Part shown: one piece after another, positions 1 through 8,530 of the stretch
How positions within the stretch are numbered: the stretch's first letter is position 1
Layout of the letters: each line of letters starts with the position of its first letter
From: Paractinoplanes tereljensis
GTDB lineage: Bacteria; Actinomycetota; Actinomycetes; Mycobacteriales; Micromonosporaceae
Assembly: GCF_016862435.1 (NCBI RefSeq)
Contig: NZ_BOMY01000033.1
Location: 431,907 to 495,906 of the forward strand
Reading direction: 5' to 3'
DNA length: 64,000 bases
Position numbers and translations under genes: made by a program
Notes under the pieces: generated by a model
Told to the model about the DNA's origin: nothing
The model's database searches: none
Seen by the model: only the letters and a program-made list of their open reading frames with translations

Positions 1-183
1 GCCGACGAGGCCGGCCTGCCGGAGGATCCGGAGTTCCGGGCGGCGTTCCTCGGCTACATCGAGTGGGGCACCCGCCTGGCCCGGCTCAACTCGCAGCCGG
101 GCGCCGACGTGGTCCGTGACGCCCCGGTGCCGCACTGGGGCTGGGGCGTCGCACCCCCGTTCAACCCGCCAGCGCAGCCTTGA
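1..183 (+). CDS. Globin-like protein, C-terminal fragment
   Basis: Only the last 60 codons are in the window; the reading frame is open from base 1 to a TGA at 181-183. The segment reads DPEFRAAFLGYIEWGTRLA, then LNSQPGAD, and ends in a PVPHWGWG-type tail. From memory this pattern matches the C-terminus of actinobacterial truncated-hemoglobin-like proteins (group II type, oxygen or NO binding). The heme-binding residues lie upstream, outside the window, so the assignment rests on C-terminal resemblance alone. Its last 23 bases overlap the 3' end of the convergent GntR gene. A FAD or other oxidoreductase carrying a globin-like tail cannot be excluded. Confidence 0.5.
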   Translation, partial: ADEAGLPEDPEFRAAFLGYIEWGTRLARLNSQPGADVVRDAPVPHWGWGVAPPFNPPAQP

Positions 184-517
184 CCAGGGCGAGGGCGGTC
201 TCCGGCGGAATGCCCAGCGCCCGGGTCCGCTCGGCGTAGGCGACCGCGGCCGCCTGGGCCTGCACCGACGTGCCGGTGGCCCGGGCGGTGATCACCGTGC
301 CGGCCCGGCCGCGGGTCTCCACCAGCCCGGCCGCCTCCAGCTCCCGGTAGGCGCGGGCCACCGTGTTGGCCGCCAGACCGAGGTCGGCGGCCAGGATGCG
401 CACGGGCGGGAGTTTCGTGCCGGCCGCCAATACCCCGTCCGCCGCCAGCGTGGCGATCCGCCGCCGTACCTGGTCGTACGGCGGCGTCGGCGAGTACGGG
501 TCGATCGTGATGTCCAT
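161..517 (-). CDS. GntR-family regulator, short YtrA-type
   Basis: A 118-aa DNA-binding regulator. A winged helix fills residues about 10-75: PPYDQVRRRIATLAADGVL, then GTKLPPVRILAADLGLAANTVARAYRELEAAGLVETR, the classic GntR pattern. Only about 45 residues follow, far too few for a ligand-binding FCD or UTRA domain, so this is the short YtrA-like class, often encoded with transporters. The ATG at 517 shares one base with the TGA of the upstream MFS gene (TGATG), which implies translational coupling. It probably controls its own operon with the exporter. The effector cannot be predicted. Confidence 0.85.
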   Translation of the reverse strand: MDITIDPYSPTPPYDQVRRRIATLAADGVLAAGTKLPPVRILAADLGLAANTVARAYRELEAAGLVETRGRAGTVITARATGTSVQAQAAAVAYAERTRALGIPPETALALVKAALAG

Positions 518-1899
518 CAGAGCAGTTTGGGGGGTGTGTTGCCGGCGGCGACGATGGCGCGGCGGATCGGCACCATCGCGAGCAGCGCCCCACCGACCAG
601 GAAGAACACGACAAGGGAGATGATGCCGAAGCGGTAGCTGTTGGTCAGCTGGAAGACCAGGCCGAACAGCAGCGGGCCGAGCCAGCTGGTGCCCTTGTCG
701 CTGATCTCGTAGAAGCCGTAGTACTCGCCCTCGCGCCCCTCCGGGATGAGCTGCGAATACAGGCTGCGCGACAGGGCCTGGCTGCCGCCCAGGACCAGGC
801 CGATCGCGACACCGAGCAGCATGAACGGCAGGGGTTCGCCGGCCGGCAGCCAGTAGGCGGCGACCACCACGCCGAGCCACAGGGCCAGGCTGAACAGCAC
901 GGTCTTGCGGGCGCCGACCTTCGCGGCCATCGCCCCCAGCAGCAGGGCGCCGCCGAACGCGAGGAACTGCACCAGCAGGATCGTGATGATCAGGGTGGAC
1001 TGTTCGAGGTCGAGTTCCTCGGTGCCGTACTGGCTGGCCAGGGCGATGACGGTCTGGATGCCGTCGTTGTAGATCAAATACGAGAGCAGGAAGAACAAGG
1101 TCAGCGGGTACGCTCGGATGTTGCGGATCGTGCCGCCCAACTCCTTGAACCCGTCGATCAGCACGTTGCCGCGGACCCCGGTGGACTCGGCGCCCGGGTG
1201 TTCACGCAGCCAGGCCAGGGGGATCAGGGTGAACAACGCCCACCACACGCCGGCCGACACGATGCACCAGCGGGCGATGTCGAGGGTGCGCTGATCGTTG
1301 CCGTCGATCGACAGGATGGTGACCGCGACCAGGTTGAACGCCAGCAGCAGACCGCCGCCGAGGTACCCGAGGGCCCAGCCGCGGCTGGACACCTTGTCGC
1401 GTTCGTCCGGGCCGGCCAGCTGCGGCAGGAACGAGTTGTAGACGACGATCGACGCCCCACCGGAGATGTTCGCGATCAGGAACAGCAGGCCGCCGAGCAG
1501 GTAGTTGCCGCCGGTGACGAACGCGAAGCAGATGGTCGCGGCGGACGCGATGAACGCGGTGACGGCCAGCAACAGCTTCTTGCGGGGCGCACGGTCGGCG
1601 ATCGCCCCCATCACCGGAAGAACAAAGACCGTCAAGAACACCGAGAGGCTGACGACGTACGGGTAGAAAGAGCCCGCCGCCACCGAGATCCCGAACGGGT
1701 GGACCCGCCCGGTGCAGTCGTCGGCGCCCAGTTCACACCCGGCGGCGACCTTGGTGACGCTGGTCAGGAACGGTCCGAGGAAGACGGTCAGCACGGTGGT
1801 GGAGAACGCCGAGTTGGCCCAGTCGTAGAAGTACCAGCCGGTGCGTTCCCGGCGGCCGGCCGCGGGTCTGTCGGTGGGGGTGCCGGTGGTCGCGGCCAT
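517..1899 (-). CDS. MFS transporter, UMF1/Atg22-like
   Basis: A 460-aa inner-membrane protein with about twelve hydrophobic segments. The N-terminus, WYFYDWANSAFSTTVLTVFLGPFL, is the signature of the Atg22/UMF1 branch of the major facilitator superfamily. A hydrophilic cytoplasmic loop around residues 70-80 (ADRAPRKK) matches the MFS A-motif position. Start: a TTG lies at 1902, but the ATG at 1899 with a GGGAG about 9 nt upstream is preferred. It is the first gene of a two-gene unit with the GntR regulator. Bacterial members are generally annotated as permeases or effluxers without known substrate, so the cargo is unknown here. Confidence 0.85.
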   Translation of the reverse strand: MAATTGTPTDRPAAGRRERTGWYFYDWANSAFSTTVLTVFLGPFLTSVTKVAAGCELGADDCTGRVHPFGISVAAGSFYPYVVSLSVFLTVFVLPVMGAIADRAPRKKLLLAVTAFIASAATICFAFVTGGNYLLGGLLFLIANISGGASIVVYNSFLPQLAGPDERDKVSSRGWALGYLGGGLLLAFNLVAVTILSIDGNDQRTLDIARWCIVSAGVWWALFTLIPLAWLREHPGAESTGVRGNVLIDGFKELGGTIRNIRAYPLTLFFLLSYLIYNDGIQTVIALASQYGTEELDLEQSTLIITILLVQFLAFGGALLLGAMAAKVGARKTVLFSLALWLGVVVAAYWLPAGEPLPFMLLGVAIGLVLGGSQALSRSLYSQLIPEGREGEYYGFYEISDKGTSWLGPLLFGLVFQLTNSYRFGIISLVVFFLVGGALLAMVPIRRAIVAAGNTPPKLL

Positions 1900-1976
1900 C
1901 AATGTGCTCCCGGTCGTCGTTGGTGGCGCGGGTCATATTGCCATCCCGCGACCGGGCGGTGGGAGAGGCCGCGTAC

Positions 1977-2486
1977 TCAGTTCTGCTGCGACCACCACTT
2001 GGCGAGGGCGGCGGTGGCGGGATCGTCGGATTCGGCCAGGGTGGCCCACGGGTCGGCGCCGGGCGGCAGGTCGGTGCCGGCGTACTCGGCGAGTTCGGCG
2101 GGCTGGACCGGGTCGGTCGTGTCGGCCTCGTGCAGGGCGGCCTGGATGTCGGCGAGGCCGAGGCTGCCGGTGTCGATCCAGGGGAACCCGTCGACCGGTT
2201 CGGGCAGTTCGCCGACGTCGACGGCCGGCGGGAACACGCTGTCGCTGAGCTCCACCTCGGGCAGGTCCGGAATGTCGGCTACCGGAGCCTCTTCCACGAC
2301 GACGTGGTCGTCGACCACGTGCGCGACGTGGTCGTCGAACGGCAGATCCTCGTGCTCCGGGATCTCCACGTGGTGGTCTTCCCAGGTCACGTGGTCGTCG
2401 GGGAGCTGGTGGTCGTCGTCGAACGGCAGCGGGTCGTCGTGGTGGTCGTCGCCGAAGTGGTCGGCGAAGTCGTGGTGATCCGTCAT
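1977..2486 (-). CDS. Asp/His-rich small protein, third gene of dynamin operon
   Basis: A 169-aa protein of no family I recognise. The N-terminal 65 residues are almost entirely Asp, His, Glu and Pro (runs such as DHHDFADHFGDDHHDDP and repeated DDH/EDHH motifs). A Pro/Val/Glu-rich middle leads to a more ordinary C-terminus ending LAKWWSQQN. It has no signal peptide and no membrane segment. Its ATG overlaps the stop of the second dynamin gene by 4 bp (ATGA), so it is almost certainly co-translated with the two GTPases and may be their soluble partner. The His/Asp clusters could bind divalent metal. That function is inference from composition only. Confidence 0.75.
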   Translation of the reverse strand: MTDHHDFADHFGDDHHDDPLPFDDDHQLPDDHVTWEDHHVEIPEHEDLPFDDHVAHVVDDHVVVEEAPVADIPDLPEVELSDSVFPPAVDVGELPEPVDGFPWIDTGSLGLADIQAALHEADTTDPVQPAELAEYAGTDLPPGADPWATLAESDDPATAALAKWWSQQN

Positions 2487-4282
2487 CGGTTCTCCTCGTC
2501 TTGCGGGACGGGCGTCAGTGCCCGCGCCCGGATCAGCACGTCATCGGTGTGGCGCAGTTTCGCCCGTACGCCATCGAGCTCCTGCTGGGCCGCCTGCCGG
2601 CGTTTGGCCCGGCCGGCGGCGTCCTCGGCCGCCGCCGCGTCGATCTCGGCGATGTGCGCGTCCAGGTCGCGCAGCCGCCGTTCGACCGCGTCGTCAACCG
2701 CGACGCTCAGTGCGTATTGCAGATCGGTGAACCGGTTGGCGATCTCGTCGGCCAGGGCCGCGCGGGCCTCGCCGAGGACGTCGCGCAGCCAGATCCGGGC
2801 CTGTTGCCGGTCGGTCTGCACCCGGCGGCGCCACAGCACGTACCCGCCGGCGGCCAGCCCCAGCCCGATCCCGGCCACCGGGACCAGCACACCACCGACG
2901 GCCAGGGCGGACGCGCCGAGGATGGCACCGCGGCCGGCCATGAACGCGATCCCACCGGCCGACAGCGCGATCAGCATGTTCTCCCCGGACCCGTCGCGGG
3001 GCGGGGAGGCGGCGAGAGCGTGCCGCAGGGTGGCGTTGAGCCGGCCCAGCATCCCGGCCCGCTCGTTGGCGTCGAACACCTCGGCCAGGACCTTCTCGGC
3101 GACCTGCTGGAAGGTTTCTTCGAGGCGCTGGGACATGACGGCGGCCAGGGCCTGCAGGTCGGCGTCGACCGCGTCCGGCAGCTTCGACAGGGTCTCGCCG
3201 CGGCCGGTGTCGATCCGGGTGGAGAAGTCCTGCTGCAGGGTGGCGATGTGGGTGCGCAGCCGGCCGACGGTCTCCACCCTGGCCCGCTGGGTCTCGGTGC
3301 TCAGCAGCAGCGTCCACTGCCGGGACTCGGTGCGCTTGCGGGCGGCCAGGGCGGAGCGTTCGGCGCGGACGGCGGCGCTGCGGGCCGGGTCGGCCTCGGC
3401 CGCCTGCACCTTCGCGCGGGCGGCGTCGACCAGGCGGGCCAGTTCGCCGCGGGCGGCGCGCAGCACGTTGGCCAGTTGCAGCTGGTGGCCGCGGCCGGCC
3501 AGGTCGACCAGGGCGTGCTGCAGTTCGGCGATCTTCGACGCGTCGACCAGGGCGGCCTGTTCGCCGGGCGGGGACTGCCGGGCGAGTTCGGCCAGCGACG
3601 ACGACACCGGGAACCAGGGGGCCTCGGCGAAGCGCGGGGCGTGCGCGCGCAGCAGGGCCTGGTTGTCCTCGGCGATGCGCCGCCACCCCGGATAGGCGTC
3701 GATCTTGGTGAGGGCGAAGACGACCGCGTCGACCCGTTCGCTGGCGGCGACCAGGAAGGTCAGTTCGGGTTCGGACAGCGGGGCGGACGCGTCGGCGACG
3801 AACAGCAACGCGGTGGCCTTGTCGACGGCGGCCAGGGCGACGGTAGCGTGCGCCGGGTCGAGCCCGCCGACCCCCGGGGTGTCGAGCAGGGACAGGTATT
3901 GCAGCAGCGGCGCCGGGTGGGTGACCTCGATCCGGCGGGCTTTCTGCTCGCCGGTGGCCCAGGCGCGCAGGTCGTCGACCGGAATCGGGTCGGGTGAGCC
4001 GGGCAGCCAGGCCCGCACCGCGTACGGGCCGGGCACGAACTGCAGGTAGGTGGCGGTGGCCACGGCCGCGTCGACCGGGGACAGGCCGGGCACCCCGAGC
4101 AGGGCGTTGATCAGGGAGCTCTTGCCGCGTTTGGTTTCGCCGACGACCACCAGCGACGGGCGGATCAGTTCCCGGCGGCGCAGTTCGGCCAGGTCGGCCC
4201 CGGCGTCCGGGTCGGCCGCGCGCACGTAGGCGAGGGTGTCGCGGACCGCGGTGTCGAGGGTTTTGGTCAGGTCGCCGGTCAT
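2483..4282 (-). CDS. Dynamin-like GTPase (second of pair)
   Basis: A 599-aa member of the bacterial dynamin superfamily (related to mycobacterial IniC/IniA and Streptomyces DynA/DynB). G1 P-loop: VVGETKRGKSSLINALLG at about residues 46-63. G3: LLDTPGVGG near 133. G4: TKID near 192. A long helical middle is followed by a hydrophobic stretch at about 440-500 (IALSAGGIAFMAGRGAILGA, then VGGVLVPVAGIGLGLAAGGYVLW), which fits a membrane-insertion paddle or paired transmembrane helices. The C-terminus is a charged coiled-coil-like tail. Such proteins remodel or stabilise membranes, for example at sporulation septa in Streptomyces. ATGA overlaps at both ends tie it to the other dynamin and to the Asp/His-rich protein. 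Confidence 0.88.
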   Translation of the reverse strand: MTGDLTKTLDTAVRDTLAYVRAADPDAGADLAELRRRELIRPSLVVVGETKRGKSSLINALLGVPGLSPVDAAVATATYLQFVPGPYAVRAWLPGSPDPIPVDDLRAWATGEQKARRIEVTHPAPLLQYLSLLDTPGVGGLDPAHATVALAAVDKATALLFVADASAPLSEPELTFLVAASERVDAVVFALTKIDAYPGWRRIAEDNQALLRAHAPRFAEAPWFPVSSSLAELARQSPPGEQAALVDASKIAELQHALVDLAGRGHQLQLANVLRAARGELARLVDAARAKVQAAEADPARSAAVRAERSALAARKRTESRQWTLLLSTETQRARVETVGRLRTHIATLQQDFSTRIDTGRGETLSKLPDAVDADLQALAAVMSQRLEETFQQVAEKVLAEVFDANERAGMLGRLNATLRHALAASPPRDGSGENMLIALSAGGIAFMAGRGAILGASALAVGGVLVPVAGIGLGLAAGGYVLWRRRVQTDRQQARIWLRDVLGEARAALADEIANRFTDLQYALSVAVDDAVERRLRDLDAHIAEIDAAAAEDAAGRAKRRQAAQQELDGVRAKLRHTDDVLIRARALTPVPQDEENR

Positions 4283-5775
4283 CGGGCCGCCTGCTGGGCG
4301 AGCAGGTGGAAGCCACGGTGGGCGACCTGCGCGACCCGGGACTGGGCCGGGCCGGCGCCGGCCACCGCGTACACCCGCCAGCGGTTGGCGGCCTGCCGGG
4401 CGGCGGCGGCCACCTCGTCGGCGCCGGCGTCCGGCAGCCGCAGGATCCAGCGGGGGTCCTCGGAGGTGGCGAGGCGGGTCAGTTCGGCCTCCCAGTCGGC
4501 GGGCAGCCGGACCGCGCCGGTGGCGACCCGCTGGGCGGCGTCGATCAGCCGCAGCCGGTGGTAGGCGGGGTCACGCAGCAGCCGTTCGACGGCGTCGCGG
4601 AGGATCTCCCGGTCCTTGACGTCGCGGGTGTGCCCGGCCAGGCGTTCGAGCCGGGCCAGGGCCCAGCCGGCCTTGATCGCGTCGGCCCGCCACCGGAACG
4701 ACTCCTCCAGGGTCTGCCGCAGCCGGGGGAAACCGGACGCGGCGACCAGCCGGCGGCACAGTTCGCCGGTGCTCAGGTGCGGGTCGGCCGCGTACTGCGC
4801 CAGGGCGAACCCGATGCCGTACAGATCCAGCAGCGTCAGCAGTCGTTCCCGGCGGGCCGCGTCGATCGGCGCCGGCCGCGACCGGAACAGATCCACCGAG
4901 GCGAGCAGGACCCGCAGCTGCTCCATCGGCAGTTTCGCCAACTCGCGCAGGGCGGCGCCGTCGGCGTCGGTGAGCCGGCCGGCCTCGGCCGTCTCGGCCA
5001 GAAGGGCAACGACCGGAACAACATCCGAGACGGTACGGGCGAGAAGCGCGGCCTGCTGCTCGGCCAGGGGGCCGGCGATCGGCCACGGGTCACCGGGACC
5101 GCCGGCCAGGGTGTCGACCTTGCCGAACACGCCGAGCGCGTTGATCGGGCTGGACGCCAGCCGGGCCGAGGAGTCCCGGAATGCCTCCAGGGCGCGCACG
5201 TCGTCGGCCCGCACGGCCTGGGTGAACACGTAGACGACCGCCTCGGCCGCGGCGACCTCGCCGGCCGACGCGGCGTCGATGTCCGCGTCGAACGGGGCGG
5301 TGGACACCCCGACGGCTTCCTCGGCCCGCGCCGAGACCACCGCGTCGGTCGAGGCCAGGCCGGGCGTGTCGACCACGGTCAGGTCGCGCAGCTTCGCACT
5401 GGTCAAGGTCACGTCCACGTACGCCACCCGGGACGAGGGCACGCCGAGGCGCTGCGGGATCATGCCGTCGTCGTCCAGCGGGAGGCTGCGGCGCTGCCCG
5501 TCGCGGCACACCACGTCGACCCGGTCGGCCGGTCCGTACCGGAAGCGAGTGACCACTCTCGTACATTCACCCACGGCCGTGGGGGCCACCCGCCGCCCGA
5601 TCAGGGCGTTGACGAGTGTCGACTTTCCGGCTTTCAATCGACCGGCAATAGCAACGCGTAACGGCTCGCCGAGCCGGTCGCGGATCTGTCTGAGCTGGTT
5701 ACCGGCCTCTATGCCGGTCCGCGCGGCTATCTCGTCACAGAGAGTCGCCACGCTTGAACTGAGGGGGCCGCTCAC
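4279..5775 (-). CDS. Dynamin-like GTPase (first of pair)
   Basis: A 498-aa GTPase, first gene of a three-gene operon. P-loop: AIAGRLKAGKSTLVNALIG at about 39-57. G2-like Thr: VGECTRVVTRFRYG. G3: VVDTPGLAST near 133. G4-like: VFGKVDTLAGG near 215. The rest is helical, without the strong hydrophobic paddle of the second dynamin, so the pair probably forms a hetero-oligomer with the partner supplying membrane contact. Start is GTG at 5775. The 4-bp overlap with the next gene implies coupled synthesis. It is divergent from the LuxR-type regulator at 5954, with a palindrome in the shared intergenic region. Confidence 0.87.
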   Translation of the reverse strand: MSGPLSSSVATLCDEIAARTGIEAGNQLRQIRDRLGEPLRVAIAGRLKAGKSTLVNALIGRRVAPTAVGECTRVVTRFRYGPADRVDVVCRDGQRRSLPLDDDGMIPQRLGVPSSRVAYVDVTLTSAKLRDLTVVDTPGLASTDAVVSARAEEAVGVSTAPFDADIDAASAGEVAAAEAVVYVFTQAVRADDVRALEAFRDSSARLASSPINALGVFGKVDTLAGGPGDPWPIAGPLAEQQAALLARTVSDVVPVVALLAETAEAGRLTDADGAALRELAKLPMEQLRVLLASVDLFRSRPAPIDAARRERLLTLLDLYGIGFALAQYAADPHLSTGELCRRLVAASGFPRLRQTLEESFRWRADAIKAGWALARLERLAGHTRDVKDREILRDAVERLLRDPAYHRLRLIDAAQRVATGAVRLPADWEAELTRLATSEDPRWILRLPDAGADEVAAAARQAANRWRVYAVAGAGPAQSRVAQVAHRGFHLLAQQAAR

Positions 5776-5899
5776 GTCGACTCGTCAGCCGTGCACACTG
5801 TCGGCGACAATGGCAAGACCACGGTCGTCACCTCGACCCTTCCGCTGCAGCGGGCGGGCCGGGTGCCCGCCACGGCACAGCCTACGGATGACCGTGCGG

Positions 5900-5913
5900 C
5901 ACGGGATCCCGTG
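5900..5913. promoter_or_regulatory. 14-bp palindrome between dynamin operon and LuxR gene
   Basis: CACGGGATCCCGTG is a perfect palindrome in the 178-bp divergent region between the dynamin operon and the LuxR-type regulator, 41 bp before the regulator's GTG. Position and symmetry suggest an operator. The bound protein is unknown, and the rest of the spacer shows nothing else I can call. Confidence 0.35.
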
Positions 5914-5953
5914 TTCGTGCCACAGCCGACCGACGTGAAGGGGAGGGGCCCAG

Positions 5954-8530
5954 GTGGCGGAAGATCTTGACCCGCTTGCCTCCGCCGCTGCCCTGCTGCA
6001 CCGTCCCGCCCTGATCGTGCTCACCGGCCCACCCGGCAGCGGCCGCACCACCGCCCTGCGCCGGCTGACCGCCGAGGTCGCCGGGCCCGCCCACACCGGC
6101 GGTGGCCTGGCCATGCTGCGCACCACCCCCGCCCTGGCGCTGTCCCGGGCGGTGCGGGCCCGGCTGCCGGCCGACGACGTGCACCTGCTCGCCGAGGCCG
6201 TCCGTTCCCGGGTGCGTGGCGGTCTGCTGGTGCTCGACGACATCCAGTACGCGGACGCCGCCACCCTGGCCGCGCTGCCGCTGCTGGCCGCCCACTGCCG
6301 GGTCCTGGTCGCCCTGCGCACCCCGCACCGGCTGCCCGAGCCGGCCGTCGAAGCGCTCCACACGGCCGCCACCGCCTGGCTGACCGTGCCACCCCTGGAC
6401 CCTGCGGCCGCCCTCGACCTGGCCCGCCGCACCGCCTCCGGCCTGCCCGAGGAAACCCTGTTGGCGGTCGCGGCGCGGGCCGGCGGCAACCCTCTCGCGA
6501 TCACCGCGCTGGCCCGGCAGGCCGCGGCGGGCCGCGCTCCCGGCGGGTCCGGCATCGACCAGGTGGCGTACGCCATCGCGACCGCCCTGGCCGACCTGCC
6601 CCGCCCGGCCCGCACCGCCCTGGCCGCCCTCGGGCTGCTCGGCCGGCCCGCCCCCGCCGCCCTGCTCGGCCCGGGTGCCGCCGACCTGCACGCGGCCGGC
6701 CTGATCGGCGCCGGTCCCGGCGGCGAGTTGACCCCGGTGTCGACCTACGTGGCCGAGACCGCGGCCGGCCTGCTGGATGCGGCCGGTCGCGTCGAGCTGC
6801 ACACCCGGCTGGCCGAGCTGACCCCACCGGCCGAGGCGGCCCGGCACCTGGCCGCCGCCGGTGACCTGGCCGGCGCTCACCGCAGAGCCCTGGCCGCCGC
6901 CGACCAGACCACCGGCGGTGACCGGGCGGCGCTGCTGCTGTTCGCCTGCGACCTGGACACCCCGATCAACCCGCGGGTTCGCGTGGCCGCCGCCGACGCC
7001 GCGCTGACCGCCGGGCGGGCCGCCGCGGCCGCGAAGGTCCTGACCACCGGCGGGCCGCTCGGTGTCGAGGCCGACGTGCTGCGCGGTGAGGCGCTGCTGC
7101 AGGCCGGCGCCCCGGCCGCGGCCCGTGCCGCGGTGGCCGCGGTGCCCGACGCGTCCCCGGCATCGGTCCTGGCCGCCCGCGACCGGGTGTTGCTGCTGGC
7201 CGAGCTGGCCACCGACCCGGTGGCCGCCGCCGACCTGGCCGGCAAGGTCAGCGCCCGCTACCCCAACCCGCCGCAGGGCGTCGCCGCGGCGGTGGCCGCC
7301 GTGCACGCCACCAACCGCACCCCCGGCTGGGACGCCGCCCTGTACGCGGCGGCCACCCCCGGCGGCGACCCGCTGATCACCCGCTTCAGCGCCTGGCTGC
7401 TGGTCGAGCACCTGGTCGCCGACGGCCAGCTGCTCGACGCGGCCACCGCGGCCCTGAGTGCGGCCCAGGACTGCGCCGCCGACCTGGCCTACGGCTGGCA
7501 GACCCGCTTCGAGGCCGCCGCCGACTGGGCCGTCGCCCTGCACGGCAGCGCCTCCCCAGCGCCCGCTCAGGCCGAGCCGGTGACCACGCACGCCGCCGGT
7601 AGCGGCGTGGGGAGCGTGCCGACCGCTCAGGCCGGCGCAAAGGCAGGTTCGGGTCATCTCTATGGGGAACGGACCGACCGCGTACCTGAAGAAAGCGGAA
7701 ACCGGACCGCTCAGGCCGACCCCGACGAGGTTTTCCGGCGTAGCGCCAACCTGACCGATCGGGCCATTCCGGACGAGGCCCGGGGGTATGCGGCCGCGGC
7801 GGCCGCGCTGATCGAGGCCGACACCGGGCTGCTCGGGGCGGCGCGGGCGCGGCTGGATGAGGCGCCCGCGCATCCGGCTGTCGGATGGGTGACACGCGAG
7901 ACCGCGTGGCTCGACGGGCAACCGGACCGTGCGGCCCGGGAAACGCCTGGTGACAGCCGTGGGCTGCTCGCCGGGCTGCATGCCATCACGGCCCGGTGGG
8001 CCGCATTTGATTTGGGCGCTATGGGCACTCCGCCCATTCCGCCGGGTTTACCGACTCCCGCGCGGCGCACTCTGACCGCGTGGGCGACCGGTACCGGATT
8101 CACGGCAGCCGCCGACGGGTGGCGGCCCGTCGCCGTCAGGGAACAGGTCCGGTGCCTGCTTGCGGCCGGTCTGACCGAAGCCGACCCGGACCGGGCCGTC
8201 GCCGCGCTGCTCGACGCCGAGCGGCTCGCCGACAACGCCGGACTGACCGTGCTCGCCGGGCGTGCCCGGCGTGGTCTGCGCCGGCACCATATTCACCGCG
8301 ACACCCGCAGTCCCCGCTCCGGAAACCAGCTCACCCGCCGGGAAACCGACGTGTTGCGCCTGGTCGCCGCGGGGGAACCGACCCGGCGCATCGCCGGGCA
8401 GCTCGGCATCTCGGCCGAGACGGTTGACACCCACATCCGCGCCGGTATGCGAAAGCTCGGCGCCCGCACCCGAACGGAAGCCGCCGCCCTCGCCTTCGCC
8501 ACCCCTGAGATACACAAGGATCGCCGGTGA
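5954..8530 (+). CDS. LuxR-family ATPase regulator (LAL/MalT-like)
   Basis: An 858-aa transcription regulator. An N-terminal AAA/STAND-type ATPase has Walker A LTGPPGSGRTTALR at about residues 21-34 and Walker B GGLLVLDDIQYAD at about 90-102. A long Ala-rich helical middle (about 250-750) is probably a degenerate TPR-like region. The C-terminal LuxR/GerE HTH is LTRRETDVLRLVAAGEPTRR, then IAGQLGISAETVDTHI. The GTG start has AAGGGGAGGGG just upstream. Residues about 530-600 form a Gly/Thr/Ala-rich insert whose DNA carries three copies of CGCTCAGGCCG. GTGA overlap with the next gene. LAL regulators usually activate neighbouring operons; divergence from the dynamin genes makes those the obvious candidates, but this is inference. 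Confidence 0.85.
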   Translation: MAEDLDPLASAAALLHRPALIVLTGPPGSGRTTALRRLTAEVAGPAHTGGGLAMLRTTPALALSRAVRARLPADDVHLLAEAVRSRVRGGLLVLDDIQYADAATLAALPLLAAHCRVLVALRTPHRLPEPAVEALHTAATAWLTVPPLDPAAALDLARRTASGLPEETLLAVAARAGGNPLAITALARQAAAGRAPGGSGIDQVAYAIATALADLPRPARTALAALGLLGRPAPAALLGPGAADLHAAGLIGAGPGGELTPVSTYVAETAAGLLDAAGRVELHTRLAELTPPAEAARHLAAAGDLAGAHRRALAAADQTTGGDRAALLLFACDLDTPINPRVRVAAADAALTAGRAAAAAKVLTTGGPLGVEADVLRGEALLQAGAPAAARAAVAAVPDASPASVLAARDRVLLLAELATDPVAAADLAGKVSARYPNPPQGVAAAVAAVHATNRTPGWDAALYAAATPGGDPLITRFSAWLLVEHLVADGQLLDAATAALSAAQDCAADLAYGWQTRFEAAADWAVALHGSASPAPAQAEPVTTHAAGSGVGSVPTAQAGAKAGSGHLYGERTDRVPEESGNRTAQADPDEVFRRSANLTDRAIPDEARGYAAAAAALIEADTGLLGAARARLDEAPAHPAVGWVTRETAWLDGQPDRAARETPGDSRGLLAGLHAITARWAAFDLGAMGTPPIPPGLPTPARRTLTAWATGTGFTAAADGWRPVAVREQVRCLLAAGLTEADPDRAVAALLDAERLADNAGLTVLAGRARRGLRRHHIHRDTRSPRSGNQLTRRETDVLRLVAAGEPTRRIAGQLGISAETVDTHIRAGMRKLGARTRTEAAALAFATPEIHKDRR

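Noticed and set aside
2301..2440. Repeated GTGGTCGTC tracts considered as a structural DNA repeat
   Set aside because: They are explained by codons for the Asp/His-rich protein read on the minus strand.
7555..7740. Segment in the LuxR gene considered as an insertion sequence
   Set aside because: No transposase, terminal inverted repeats or target duplication; the reading frame continues unbroken.
5882..7981. 699-codon minus-strand ORF, Gly/Gln-rich
   Set aside because: Antisense shadow of the LuxR regulator. The composition is typical of high-GC reverse frames and no domain is recognisable.
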